Below, piece by piece: positions 30,507 through 41,329 of a DNA stretch of 64,000 nt. The position numbers and the translations under genes were made by a program. This stretch comes from Cyanophora paradoxa (taxonomy: Eukaryota > Glaucocystophyceae > Cyanophorales > Cyanophoraceae), in assembly GCA_004431415.1 (NCBI GenBank), contig QPMI01000647.1, forward strand, positions 1 through 64,000. Reading direction: 5' to 3'. Numbering within the stretch: the stretch's first letter is position 1; each line of letters opens with the position of its first letter. The notes beneath the pieces were generated by a model. That model was given only the letters and a program-made list of their open reading frames with translations, ran no database searches and was not told the origin of the DNA.

Positions 30507-30949
30507 GATATAAACCTGGGGAGAAGTTGAAGGGGGATACAACAAAACAAGTAGCACACCAATCAGATTGCGTCACACATATATACATATACATCATGAC
30601 AATATACACATCGCCGTGATCGTCATGATCTCCCGAATAAGCCGGTGTGTCATATATATCAGATACATATACATCATCATCATGACGTCATATATGAATA
30701 TATATCACATATACACAAATTGATATGTTATAGGTTTGACTATAAATCGATTTCCTATGATATATATGATATATATTACAGTGATATATTGACGTATATA
30801 CGATTCAAAAACAATTAAAATTCTATTGTTTTTATTGTCGTTTCTATTGTTGTTTCTAGTGTAACAAATACAGTAAAAAATCGTTCAAAAAATACAGTAA
30901 AAAATGAGAGGTTTTTCTTTCGAGGTTTTAACTAAACTTACTTAGTTAT

Positions 30950-31353
30950 TCATGGGAGACACGGCGGATAAAAAGGATATAACTTCGATTAAATATAATT
31001 AATCGAGATAATGATATAACTTCGATAAATAAGATTTAAGATATAACTTCGATAAATTCGATTTTTGTTACTGAGGCTTACTGAGATTACTGTTGAATAC
31101 GAATAGGGTTACTGGGAATGGTTTGTTTTTCTTGGGAATTGTTTTGGAGACACGGCGCATAAAAAAGATATAACTGCGATAAGATATAATTAATCGAGAT
31201 TATGATATAACGTCGATTAATTAAATTTTTGTTACTGAGGCTTACTGAGATTTACTGATATTCAAGATTGGGTTACTGGGAATGGTTTGTTTTCTGATTT
31301 GTTTTTGATTTTTTTGCGGGTATTTTTTTGGAGACACGGCGCAGTGCTGAGCT
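30950..31353. repeat. Right terminal inverted repeat (404 bp)
   Basis: The complement of 19,826-20,229, with the same three GGAGACACGGCG motifs and two blocks. By eye the arms are identical, which points to recent insertion or to copying of one arm from the other. Confidence 0.95.
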
Positions 31354-31358
31354 CCGGC
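31354..31358. repeat. Target-site duplication, right (CCGGC)
   Basis: Partner of 19,821-19,825. Host exon sequence continues directly after it. Confidence 0.75.
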
Positions 31359-33135
31359 AGCGCAACGGCGTCGGGGGGCGCCCCCGGCGCCAGCGCCGCC
31401 GCCGCGCGGGCCCCGACGTCCGCGCAGATCTCCCGCAGCCGGTGCTCCAGCCGCTGGATCGCCAGCAGCTGCGGCGGCGCGTAAGTCGCAGACGCGGACG
31501 CGCGAACGGAACGAGGGGGGTACCTGGACGAGGCATCGGGCGTCAACGGAGAGGCGGGAGACGCGGCCCGTGGCGACGAGCGGCCGCCCGTCCCCCGTCT
31601 GGTCCACGAGGCTGAGGGACCAGTCCCAGTTCTCGCACGCCTGCAGCGCCGCGTACTCCTCCGCACCCTACAACAAAACAAGGTGAGCAGGGGGGTACGC
31701 GGAGGTCGATGGGGGGTACCTCGATCCAGAAGGCGGCGAAGGCGTCGCCGTCGGGTCCGAAGGTGACGGCGCGGGCGCGCTTGACGCGGGAGCCCGCCGG
31801 CTGGCCCCCGACGGGGAACGGCAGCTTCAGCTCCGCGTCGCAGTACCGCGCCGCCAGTCCCGCGTCCGCCGCGATCTGCGGGGGTACCGCGTTAGGAGAC
31901 GGGGGTACACAGCGGGGCAGACGTGGCGGGGGGCGCACGGTCGCGAGGGCAACCTCGAGGGTCTCCTCGCTCGAGTCTGGCGGGGGAGGCAATCGGCATG
32001 GGGGTACGAAATCGGGGGAAAGGGGGGGGGGGGGGTTACCGCCGGTGGGCAGGGCAACGTAGGCGCCGAGGCGCGCGGGGCCGCAGATGTCGTCCTGCAC
32101 AGTCTCGAGGAAGACCCGGTCCTGGGTACGGGATCAAAAAGGTTCCGCGGGGGGTACGGGATCGGGTGGGGGAACGCACGGCCTCGACGGGGGCGATGAC
32201 GTGGAAGGAGAGGGGGGGGGAGCTGCGGCATGAGCTGCGGGGGCGTCAGGCGCGCCGAGAAGAAAGGGCCCCCGCGGGATTCGAGCCCGGGCGCACGGAG
32301 ACGAGGGCCTCGAGGCGCGGCTCGAAGTGCTCGGGCGCCAGACGCCGCCCGTCCTAGAGAAGCACCTGGGCGGGGGGGGGAGAAGTTAGCGGGTACGGGG
32401 TGGGGTCGAGAGGGGAGGGGGTACCAGGACGCAGCGGGCGCCGGCGGCGATGTCCTCTGGCGTGAGGGACACCGCGAAGGTCCGCAGCGCGTCCGCAAAG
32501 GCGTACATCTGCGTTCGGGGGGTACAGTAAAGAGGAGATTCGGTGGCGGAGCAGCCGGGCCCGGGGCGGGGACCCACCGCGACGGCGTGGGGCAGCCGTC
32601 CTCGTCGGCCCCTTCGAAGCCGCGGGCCCAGCCGCGCTCGACGCCGAGCGCCGGGTCCGCTCCCAACGTCATCTGAGGCGCGGGACGCTGATCTGAGGCA
32701 CGGCGAGACGGAGGGGGGTACAGGCACGCTCACCTCGCTGGCCCTGCGGGGGGTACAGATGAAGACATCGGGCTCGAGGCCGCGGGCGCTCCCAACAAAG
32801 CGGAGGAGGGATACGGTGGCGGCCTTGAGCGAGTCCAGGAAGGTACAGACGGCCGCGAGGAGCAGCGTGCGCGGCGGGCGCGCCGCCGCGCCGGCGCGCT
32901 GCAGCGCCGCGCAGAGGAGCGTCCGTTGCATGGCCGAGGCGTGGGGGCCCGAGCCCGACTGGACCAGCGCCAGGCTCGCGCCCAGCGGCTGCCGCAGCGC
33001 CGGCGTCGACCGCCCCGCCCGCTCTGCCGCCGCCTTAGAAAACGAAAAAGAAGGGGCGGGGGGCGGGGAGGGCCGGACCGCGGGCGACGGTCCAGCAGAG
33101 GGGGCTCCCCTGCACCGCCTCCCCGTTGACCTCAG
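31354..33135 (-). pseudogene. 5'-truncated filamin-family gene copy 1 (main piece)
   Basis: Minus-strand exons match those of the parent gene at 48.3-50.4 kb, in order: 'NGEAVQGSPLCWTVARGP' (about 33,080-33,130), 'PALRQPLGASLALVQSGSGP', 'PPRTLLLAAVCTFLDSLKAATVSLLRF', 'TLGADPALGVERGWARGFEGADEDG', 'ADALRTFAVSLTPEDIAAGARCVL', 'PEHFEPRLEALVSVRPGSNP', 'VQDDICGPARLGAYVALPTGG', 'KLPFPVGGQPAGSRVKRARA', 'SLSLVDQTGDGRPLVATGR' and 'LLAIQRLEHRLREICADVG'. Upstream filamin-repeat exons are missing, and the last exon is cut by the virus element. Short introns begin GTACCCCC. It is not expected to give a full protein. Confidence 0.7.
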
Positions 33136-33790
33136 CTGCCGCGAATGGCGCCGGAATGGCAATGGCACACGATTATGGTTCAGCTCTGCCCATTCTCCGT
33201 CTGTGGCCGCGCAGTGAGCCTGTTGCGAGCGCCGTCAGCTGACCATGGCCGCGGGCCGAGCCGGCGCTCCTGCAGAGGCGAGCGCGTTTCCGAAGTTCCG
33301 CTCGCGGCGACACAGGCGGCGCGAGTCGCGGCGCGACAACGTCGGTGGGGCCTCGGTTGGCTCCGTGGATCGTCTCCGTGGAGCTTCCGTGGAGCGAGGG
33401 CGGCAGGGCGGGGGTCGGCGCGACAGCCGTTGAACGTCGACGGGCCTGCGGCAGACCGCGGCGTTTTAGAGCGTCTTGCGCGAGCAGCCAGGTGAGCTGT
33501 GTGCCTCTAATTCAAAAAGAGCACCGCAAGGTTGCTTGCACGTTGAAGTCCATCTTTCCCGACTCGGCCACGTGCAGAGCGCCGGGCTGTCGTTTTCACA
33601 GCAGTTTGGGCACTGTTTGGCCCGATCAGGGGTACACTGTCTCCGGCCATGGGGCGTACGCAGCTCGAAATCGGTTAGGGTCTTGTTCAAAGTCCTTGCA
33701 ATTGAAGATCAGGTGGTGGATTTTCACTGAGTCAAGCCTTTGCAGAACGTGCGCTCCGCATGCTTCTGAAGCTCCTGCACGCGTGGTGTC

Positions 33791-34618
33791 TTGAACCCGC
33801 ACGCTTCTAAAGCTTATTCCGCAGGTTCAGTTAAATGGAAAGTCAAGGCAGACTGCTTTGGAGCGGTGAGCGCGTTCCGCGCGCGGGTCCCTCGACCTCG
33901 GCCGCGGCCGCGGCCGCTTTCACCTCAAGCCCGGCTCCGTCGCCGGGCGGATTTCGTGTCAAGAGATTCTCCGTGCACGGTCAGATGCTCTCGCTGTCAA
34001 AGACCTCGCCCGGTGCCCTCTGAAGGCTTCGAATTCCTCTGCATGCGCAGGCCAAGGCGTCGGCGCCGCTATGCATGCAGTCCAAGTGAAGGAGAAGAAT
34101 TCGGCTTCGCATGTATCCAGTTCCCGAAAGTCGTCGCCCAGCGCCCACGTGCACGTTTTCCTTGCGATATTAATTGGCGGCCGCGGCCCTCGAGCTCGGC
34201 CGTTCTTCACTCCCGCGCTAGCGGTCTCGTCCGGCATCAAGCGCCTTCTGGCGTGCAGCCGTTCGGAGGTCTCGTCGAGCGCTGTCAGCATTCTTCGCAT
34301 GCCGCTGTTCAGCAAGCTGCAGGTGAATCTCCTTTTGCTCCCTTTGATTTCGCCGAATCAGACGCTCGCCCGGCCCGATGCTTTCTGCAGGCCGGCTCCT
34401 CTGGCCATGCCGACCCCGAGGGCCCGACCACCCTCCCGCTCACTGAATCGATCGACTGGCGCTGCGAGCTGGAGGACGCGTTGCCAGGCGGTCTGGGAAA
34501 AGCGCTTGTTCGAGTGGTCGCCGTGCTGATCCAGGCGATGTCGCGGGCCGAGACGAAGATTGTTGTTAGCACGATGATGTTGATGATCTTCATGCCCATA
34601 CAAACGGTAATTATATAA
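33791..34618 (+). CDS. ORF in the tandem-repeat spacer, unit 1
   Basis: A 275-codon plus-strand frame ending 'MLMIFMPIQTVII'. The N-part is Arg/Pro-rich. The C-part, 'LPLTESIDWRCELEDALPGG' then 'LGKALVRVVAVLIQAMSRAE', looks more like real protein. Compared with its copy at 37.9-38.7 kb, three 6-bp indels all keep the frame. It may be an expressed gene of the duplicated unit or a conserved open frame by chance. No family is recognised. Confidence 0.3.
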   Translation: MNPHASKAYSAGSVKWKVKADCFGAVSAFRARVPRPRPRPRPLSPQARLRRRADFVSRDSPCTVRCSRCQRPRPVPSEGFEFLCMRRPRRRRRYACSPSEGEEFGFACIQFPKVVAQRPRARFPCDINWRPRPSSSAVLHSRASGLVRHQAPSGVQPFGGLVERCQHSSHAAVQQAAGESPFAPFDFAESDARPARCFLQAGSSGHADPEGPTTLPLTESIDWRCELEDALPGGLGKALVRVVAVLIQAMSRAETKIVVSTMMLMIFMPIQTVII

Positions 34619-35081
34619 TCTTAGAGCTGTTGCCCACCTGCAATATTTCTTACTCGTGTCTCAGTTTCTCGTTATCTCGCTCATGCACCAGATGGGAATG
34701 CTGTAGGCATCTATAGCTAGATTTTGCAGCTGCAGACTGCTGAATGTCTGTCGACTATTTGTATGCATATGCAGGACCCCGGCCGCCGGGCCGGCTGATC
34801 GCATGCAGAGGGTCAAACAGGCGCGGGTTGCCGGCAGCCGCCAATGCATATGCATATGCAGGCCAAGGGCTGGATCCGGAGCATGTGGCAGCCGCCTCTC
34901 AAGAGTCTGATGCGCTCGGGATCGGATCGGCAGCATTCGGAAGGGAGCTCGAGCGGAGGAAAAGGCGGAGGAGGGAGCGAGCTCGAGGGCGAAGGAAAAG
35001 GCGGAGGAGGGAGCGAGATCGAGGGTGGAGGATCGCTTGCACTGGAATGGAACATGTACATGGTGAGGGGCTACCGGGGGG

Positions 35082-37156
35082 CTACGGGGGAGGCGGGGCC
35101 GAGGCGGCGCCGGAGCGGTCGCGGGCGGCGCGGCGGGCGCCGAGGAAGCGCGCGGCCGGCGGGGCGAGGGCGGCGAGGGTGCGCGCCGCGCGGCCGGCGG
35201 CGCGGAGGGCGTCAACGTCACCCCACGCGCCCTGCGCGGCCCGCACGGCCGCGATCGAGGCGCGCATCAACACGCGCAGCTCCGGCGCGAACGGCTGCCG
35301 CGCCGCCGCGTACGGCTTGACGGCCCCCTCCATCTGTGCGCACTCCTTGACCCACTTGCTACGCACCGCGTCCGGCAGCGCCACCGCGTCGGGGGGCGCC
35401 CCCGGCGCCAGCGCCGCCGCCGCGCGGGCCCCGACGTCCGCGCAGATCTCCCGCAGCCGGTGCTCCAGCCGCTGGATCGCCAGCAGCTGCGGCGGTGCGT
35501 AAGCCGCAGACGCGGACGCGCGAACGGAACGAGGGGGGTACCTGGACGAGGCATCGGGCGTCAACGGACAGGCGGGAGACGCGGCCCGTGGCGACGAGGG
35601 GCCGCCCGTCCCCCGTCTGGTCCACGAGGCTGAGGGACCAGTCCCAGCTCTCGCACGCCTGCAGCGCCGCGTACTCCTCCGCCCCCTGCGGCGGCCCGAG
35701 GTGAGCAGGGGGGGGGGGTACGCGGGGGACGAGGGGCGCGGGGTACCTCGATCCAGAAGGCGGCGAAGGCGTCGCCGTCGGGTCCGAATGTGACGGCGCG
35801 GGCGCGCTTGACGCGGGAGCCCGCCGGCTGGCCCCCGACGGGGAACGGCAGCTTCAGCTCCGCGTCGCAGTACCGCGCCGCCAGCCCCGCGTCCGCCGCG
35901 ATCTGCGGGGGTACCGCGTTAGGGGACGGGGGTACACGGCGGGGCAGGCGGGGGGCGCACGGTCGCGAGGGCAACCTCGAGGGTCTCCTCGCTCGAGTCT
36001 GGCGGGGGAGGGAATCGGGCTGGGGGTACCGAATCTGGCGGGGAGGGGGCGGGGTACCGCCGGTGGGCAGGGCGACGTAGGCGCCGAGGCGCGCGGGGCC
36101 GCAGATGTCGTCCTGCACAGTCTCGAGGAAGACCCGGTCCTGGGGTACGGAATCAAAGGGGTTCGGCGGGGGGTACGGTATCGGGTGGGAGAGCGCACGG
36201 CCTCGACGGGGGCGATGATGTGGAAGGAGAGGGGGGGGAGCTGCGGCATGAGCTGCGGGGGCGTCAGCTGCGGGCGCGCCGAGAAGAAAGGGCCCCCGCG
36301 GGATTCGAGCCCGGGCGCACGGAGACGAGGGCCTCGAGGCGCGGCTCGAAGTGCTCGGGCGCCAATCGCCGCCCGTCCGAGAGCAGCACCTGGAGGGGGT
36401 GAAAGTTAGGGGGGTACGGGGCGGGGTTGAGAGGGGAGGGGGTACCAGGACGCAGCGGGCGCCGGCGGCGATGTCCTCTGGCGTGAGGGACACCGCGAAG
36501 GTCCGCAGCGCGTCCGCAAAGGCGTACATCTGCGTTCGGGGGGTACAGTAAAGAGGAGATTCGGTGGCGGAGCAGCCGGGCCCGGGGCGGGGACCCACCG
36601 CGACGGCGTGGGGGCAGCCGTCCTCGTCGGCCCCTTCGAAGCCGCGGGCCCAGCCGCGCTCGACGCCGAGCGCCGGGTCCGCTCCCAACGTCATCTGAGG
36701 CGCGGGACGCTGATCTGAGGCACGGCGAGACGGAGGGGGGTACAGGCACGCTCACCTCGCTGGCCCTGCGGGGGGTACAGATGAAGACATCGGGCTCGAG
36801 GCCGCGGGCGCTCCCAACAAAGCGGAGGAGGGATACGGTGGCGGCCTTGAGCGATTCCAGGAAGGTACAGACGGCCGCGAGGAGCAGCGTGCGCGGCGGG
36901 CGCGCCGCCGCGCCGGCGCGCTGCAGCGCCGCGCAGAGGAGCGTCCGTTGCATGGCCGAGGCGTGGGGGCCCGAGCCCGACTGGACCAGCGCCAGGCTCG
37001 CGCCCAGCGGCTGCCGCAGCGCCGGCGTCGACCGCCCGCCCGCTCTGCCGCCGCCTTAGAAAACGAAAAAGAAGGGGCGGGGGGCGGGGAGGGCCGGACC
37101 GCGGGCGACGGTCCAGCAGAGGGGGCTCCCCTGCACCGCCTCCCCGTTGACCTCAG
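35082..37156 (-). pseudogene. 5'-truncated filamin-family gene copy 2
   Basis: The same exon order as copy 1, with the last exon uninterrupted and ending in 'GAASAPPPP' and a stop at 35,082. The exon around 35,380 reads GTCCGGCAGCGCC and so shows the empty site of the virus insertion. It is very similar to copy 1 over the whole 4-kb unit. As in copy 1, the upstream filamin-repeat exons are replaced by unrelated spacer DNA from about 37,156. It might give a short protein if a promoter lies in the spacer. Confidence 0.65.
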
Positions 37157-37895
37157 CTGCCGCGAATGGCGCCGGAATGGCAATGGCACACGATTATGGT
37201 TCAGCTCTGCCCATTCTCCGTCTGTGGCCGCGCAGTGAGCCTGTTGCGAGCGCCGTCAGCTGACCATGGCCGCGGGCCGAGCCGGCGCTCCTGCAGAGGC
37301 GAGCGCGTTTCCGAAGTTCTGCTCGCGGCGGCGCAGGCGGCGCGAGTCGCGGCGCGACAACGTCGGTGGGGCCTCGGTTGGCTCCGTGGATCGTCTCCGT
37401 GGAGCTTCCGAGGAGCGAGGGCGGCAGGGCGGGGGTCGGCGCGACAGCCGTTGAACGTCGACGGGCCTGCGGCAGACCGCGGCGTTTTAGAGCGTCTTGC
37501 GCGAGCAGCCAGGTGAGCTGTGTGCCTCTAATTCAAAAAGAGCACCGCAAGGTTGCTTGCACGTTGAAGTCGATCTTTCCCGATTCGACACGTGCAGAGC
37601 GCCGGGCTGTCGTTTTCACAGCAGTTTGGGCACTGTTTGCCAGTGTTTGGCCCGATCAGGGGTACACTGTCTCCGGCCATGGGGTGTATGCAGGTCGAAA
37701 TCGGTTAGGGTCTTGTTCAAAGTCCTTGCAATTGAAGATCAGGTGGTGGATTTTCACTGAGTCAAGCCTTTGCAGAACGTGCGCTCCGCATGCTTCTGAA
37801 GCTCCTGCACGCGTGGTGTCTGGAACCCGCACGCTTCTAAAGCTTATTCCGCAGGTTCAGTTAAATGGAAAGTCAAGGCAGACTGCTTTGGAGCG

Positions 37896-38732
37896 GTGAG
37901 CGCGTTCCGCGCGCGGGTCCCTCGACCTCGGCCGCGGCCGCTTTCACCTCAAGCCCGGCTCCGTCGCCGGGCGGATTTCGTGTCAAGAGATTCTCCGTGC
38001 ACGGTCAGATGCTCTCGCTGTCAAAGACCTCGCCCGGTGCCCTCTGAAGGCTTCGAATTCCTCTGCATGCGCAGGCCAAGGCGTCGGCGCCGCTATGCAT
38101 GCAGTCCAAGTGAAGGAGAAGAATTCGGCTTCGCATGTATCCAGTTCCCGAAAGTCGTCGCCCAGCGCCCACGTGCACGTTCTCCTTGCAATATCAATTG
38201 GCGGCCCTCGAGCTCGGCCGTTCTTCGCTCCCGCGCTAGCGGTCTCGAGCTCGTCCGGCATCAAGCGCCTTCTGGCGTGCAGCCGTTCGGAGGTCTCGTC
38301 GAGCGCTGTCAGCATTCTTCGCATGCCGCTGTTCAGCAAGCTGCAGGTGAATCTCCTTTTGCTCCCTTTGATTTCGCCGAATCAGACGCTCGCCCGGCCC
38401 GATGCTTTCTGCAGGCCGGCTCCTCTGGCCATGCCGACCCCGAGGGCCCGACCACCCTCCCGCTCACTGAATCGATCGACTGGCGCTGCGAGCTGGAGGA
38501 CGCTTTGCCAGGCGGTCTGGGAAAAGCGCTTGTTCGAGTGGTCGCCGTGCTGATCCAGGCGATGTCGCGGGCCGAGACGAAGATTGTTGTTAGCACGATG
38601 ATGTTGATGATCTTCATGCCCATACAAACGGTAAGCTTAGAGCTGTTGCCCACCTGCAATATTTCTTACTCGTGTCTCAGTTTCTCGTTATCTCGCTCAT
38701 GCACCAGATGGGAATGCTGTAGGCATCTATAG
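37896..38732 (+). CDS. ORF in the tandem-repeat spacer, unit 2
   Basis: The copy of the frame at 33,791-34,618, with the same C-terminal 'LGKALVRVVAVLIQAMSRAE' and 'MLMIFMPIQTV'. It then runs on for another ~35 codons because the unit lacks the TATATAAT stretch that holds the stop in unit 1. Function unknown. Confidence 0.3.
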   Translation: MSAFRARVPRPRPRPLSPQARLRRRADFVSRDSPCTVRCSRCQRPRPVPSEGFEFLCMRRPRRRRRYACSPSEGEEFGFACIQFPKVVAQRPRARSPCNINWRPSSSAVLRSRASGLELVRHQAPSGVQPFGGLVERCQHSSHAAVQQAAGESPFAPFDFAESDARPARCFLQAGSSGHADPEGPTTLPLTESIDWRCELEDALPGGLGKALVRVVAVLIQAMSRAETKIVVSTMMLMIFMPIQTVSLELLPTCNISYSCLSFSLSRSCTRWECCRHL

Positions 38733-39087
38733 CTAGATTTTGCAGCTGCAGACTGCTGAATGTCTGTCGACTATTTGTGTGCATATGCAGGACCCCGGCC
38801 GCCGGGCCGGCTGATCGCATGCAGCCTGGCAGAGGGTCAAACACAAACAGGCGCGGGTTGCCGGCAGCCGCCAATCAACATGCATATGCATATGCAGGCC
38901 AAGGGCTGGATCCGGAGCATGTGGCGGCCGCCTCTCAAGAGTCTGATGCGCTCGGGATCGGATGGAAAAGGCGGAGGAGGGAGCGAGCTCGAGGGCGGAG
39001 GAAAAGGCGGAGGAGGGAGCGAGATCGAGGGTGGAGGATCGCTTGCACTGGAATGGAACATGTACATGGTGAGGGGCTACCGGGGGG

Positions 39088-41281
39088 CTACGGGGGAGGC
39101 GGGGCCGGGGCGGCGCCGGAGCGGTCGCGGGCGGCGCGGCGGGTGCCGAGGAAGCGCGCGGCCGGTGGGGCGAGGGCGGCGAGGGTGCGCGCCGCGCGGC
39201 CGGCGGCGCGGAGGGCGTCGGGGTCGCCCCACGCGCCCTGCGCCGCCCGCACGGCGGCAATCGAGGCGCGCATCAACACGCGCAGCTCCGGCGCGAACGG
39301 CTGCCGCGCCGCCGCGTACGGCTTGACGGCCCCCTCCATCTGCGCACACTCCTTGACCCACTTGCTCCGCACCGCGTCCGGCAGCGCCACGGCGTCGGGG
39401 GGCGCCCCCGGCGCCAGCGCCGCCGCCGCGCGCGCCCCGACGTCCGCGCAGATCTCCCGCAGCCGGTGCTCCAGCCGCTGGATCGCCAGCAGCTGTGGCG
39501 GCGCGTAAGCCGCAGACGCGGACGCGCGAACGGAACGAGGGGGGGTACCTGGACGAGGCAGCGGGCGTCGACGGAGAGGCGGGAGACGCGGCCCGTGGCG
39601 ACGAGCGGCCGCCCGTCCCCCGTCTGGTCCACGAGGCTGAGGGACCAGTCCCAGTTCTCGCACGCCTGCAGCGCCGCGTACTCCTCCGCCCCCTGCGGCG
39701 GCCCGAGGTGAGCAGGGGGGGGGGTACGCGGGGGACGAGGGGCGCGGGGTACCTCGATCCAGAAGGCGGCGAAGGCGTCGCCGTCGGGTCCGAAAGTGAC
39801 GGCGCGGGCGCGCTTGACGCGGGCGCCCGCCGGCTGGCCCCCGACGGGGAACGGCAGCTTCAGCTCCGCGTCGCAGTACCGCGCCGCCAGCCCCGCGTCC
39901 GCAGCGATCTGCGGGGGTACCGCGTTAGGGACGCGGGTACACGGCGGGGCAGGCGTGGCGGGGGGCGCACGGTCGCGAGGGCAACCTCGAGGGTCTCCTC
40001 GCTCGAGTCTGGCGGGGGAGGGAATCGGGCTGGGGGTACCGAATCGGGAAGGTGGGGAGGGGGGGTACCGCCGGTGGGCAGGGCGACGTAGGCGCCGAGG
40101 CGCGCGGGGCCGCAGATGTCGTCCTGCACAGTCTCGAGGAAGACACGGTCCTGGGGTACGCGATCAAAAAGGTTCCGCGGGGGGTACGGGATCGGGTGGG
40201 GGAACGCACGGCCTCGACGGGGGCGATGACGTGGAAGGAGAGGGGGGGGGAGCTGCGGCATGAGCTGCGGGGGCGTCAGGCGCGCCGAGAAGAAAGGGCC
40301 CCCGCGGGATTCGAGCCCGGGCGCACGGAGACGAGGGCCTCGAGGCGCGGCTCGAAGTGCTCGGGCGCCAGACGCCGCCCGTCCGAGAGCAGTACCTTGA
40401 GGGGGGGAGAAGTTAGCGGGTACGGGGTGGGTTGAGGTGGGGTTGAGAGGGGAGGGGGTACCAGGACGCAGCGGGCGCCGGCAGCGATGTCCTCTGGCGT
40501 GAGGGACACCGCGAAGGTCCGCAGCGCGTCCGCAAAGGCGTACATCTGCGTTCGGGGGGTACAGTAAAGAGGAGATTCGGCGGCGGAGCAGCCGGGCCCG
40601 GGGCGGGGGCCCACCGCGACGGCGTGGGGGCAGCCGTCCTCGTCGGCCCCTTCGAAGCCGCGGGCCCAGCCGCGCTCGACGCCGAGCGCCGGGTCCGCCC
40701 CCAGCGTCATCTGAGGCGCGGGACGCTGATCTGAGGCACGGCGAGACGGAGGGGGTACAGGCGCGCTCACCTCGCTGGCCCTGCGGGGGGTACAGATGAA
40801 GACATCGGGCTCGAGGCCGCGGGCGCTCCCCACAAAGCGGAGGAGGGAAACGGTGGCGGCCTTGAGTGAGTCCAGGGGGGTACAGACGGCCGCGAGGAGC
40901 AGCGTGCGCGGCGGGCGCGCCGCCGCGTCGGCGCGCTGCAGCGCCGCGCAGAGGAGCGCCCGCTGCGTCGCCGAGGCGTGGGGGCCCGAGCCGGACTGGA
41001 CCAGCGCCAGGCTCGCCCCCAGCGGCTGCCGCAGCGCCGGCGTAGAGCGCCCCGCCCGCTCTGCCGCCGCCGCGGCCTCAGAGGGGGGCGGGGGGCGGGG
41101 GCGGGAGGCGGGGAGGGTCGGACCGCGGGCGACGGTCCAGCAGAGGGGGCTCCCCTGCACCGCCTCTCCGTTGACCTGCGCCCGTCCAAGACCCCCTCTC
41201 AGGAGCCAGCACAAGGGGAAAGGGGGGGAGAAGGCGGGTGTACGGGAGCGCACGGCGACGTGGAGGGCGTCGGCTCAAGAG
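39088..41281 (-). pseudogene. 5'-truncated filamin-family gene copy 3
   Basis: The last-exon set again, ending 'GAAPAPPPP' at 39,088. This copy extends one exon further upstream than copies 1 and 2, reaching the 'ALHVAVR' end of a filamin repeat at about 41,255, where the similarity to the parent gene stops. Over its 5' part it is closer to the parent gene at 50 kb than to copies 1 and 2. Confidence 0.65.
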
Positions 41282-41329
41282 GGCGTGGAGGGCGTGACGA
41301 GACTAAGCATTATTGACTCGTATATATAT

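Larger units (their letters stand above)
30020..30949. other. Non-coding right arm with satellite-like repeats
   Basis: A 930-bp stretch between the ATPase and the right inverted repeat. It holds two 12-bp tandem arrays (30,262-30,345 and 30,411-30,506), then A/T-rich dinucleotide-like DNA (30,570-30,790), and no credible gene. The short ORFs here are the repeats read in frame. Confidence 0.7.
19826..31353. mobile_element. Polinton-like virus / polintovirus-type integrated element, complete
   Basis: An 11,528-bp element bounded by 404-bp inverted repeats beginning AGCTCAGCACTG and ending in its complement, with short target duplications. The content is AT-richer than the host and intron-free: rve-type integrase, a polymerase-helicase-HNH protein, two unknown proteins, penton-like and major capsid proteins, and a packaging ATPase. 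This set, with an rve integrase and capsid genes, defines polintons and polinton-like viruses. A maturation protease was not recognised. The element interrupts an exon of a duplicated host gene, and the intact paralogues show the empty site. Several genes carry single small indels, so it is either recently inactivated or affected by residual sequence errors. Confidence 0.9.
31354..41281. repeat. Tandem array of ~4.0-kb duplicated units
   Basis: Corresponding points lie ~4,030 bp apart between units 1 and 2 (for example 33,835 and 37,865) and ~4,010 bp apart between units 2 and 3 (34,741 and 38,757). Each unit holds a truncated filamin-family 3' end (minus) and a ~1.9-kb spacer. Unit 3 lacks most of the spacer. 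Confidence 0.9.

Noticed and set aside
30195-30562. Open frames reading 'GAFNGAF' (plus) and 'SQIIPQII' (minus)
   Set aside because: They are the 12-bp tandem arrays read in frame; the period is a multiple of three and no other coding signal is present.
19826-31353. Virophage identity for the element
   Set aside because: No virophage-type cysteine protease or primase-helicase was seen; the rve integrase, PolB-like palm and long inverted repeats fit a polinton-like element better.
32386-33168. Plus- and minus-strand frames of 200-300 codons across the filamin-copy exons and introns
   Set aside because: They run through intron sequence (GTACCCCC to AG). The supported products are the exon pieces matching the parent gene.
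34603-34622. An 18-bp intron (GTAATTATATAATCTTAG) in the spacer ORF
   Set aside because: The other unit lacks part of it and it is too short for a normal intron; it is better seen as a small indel.
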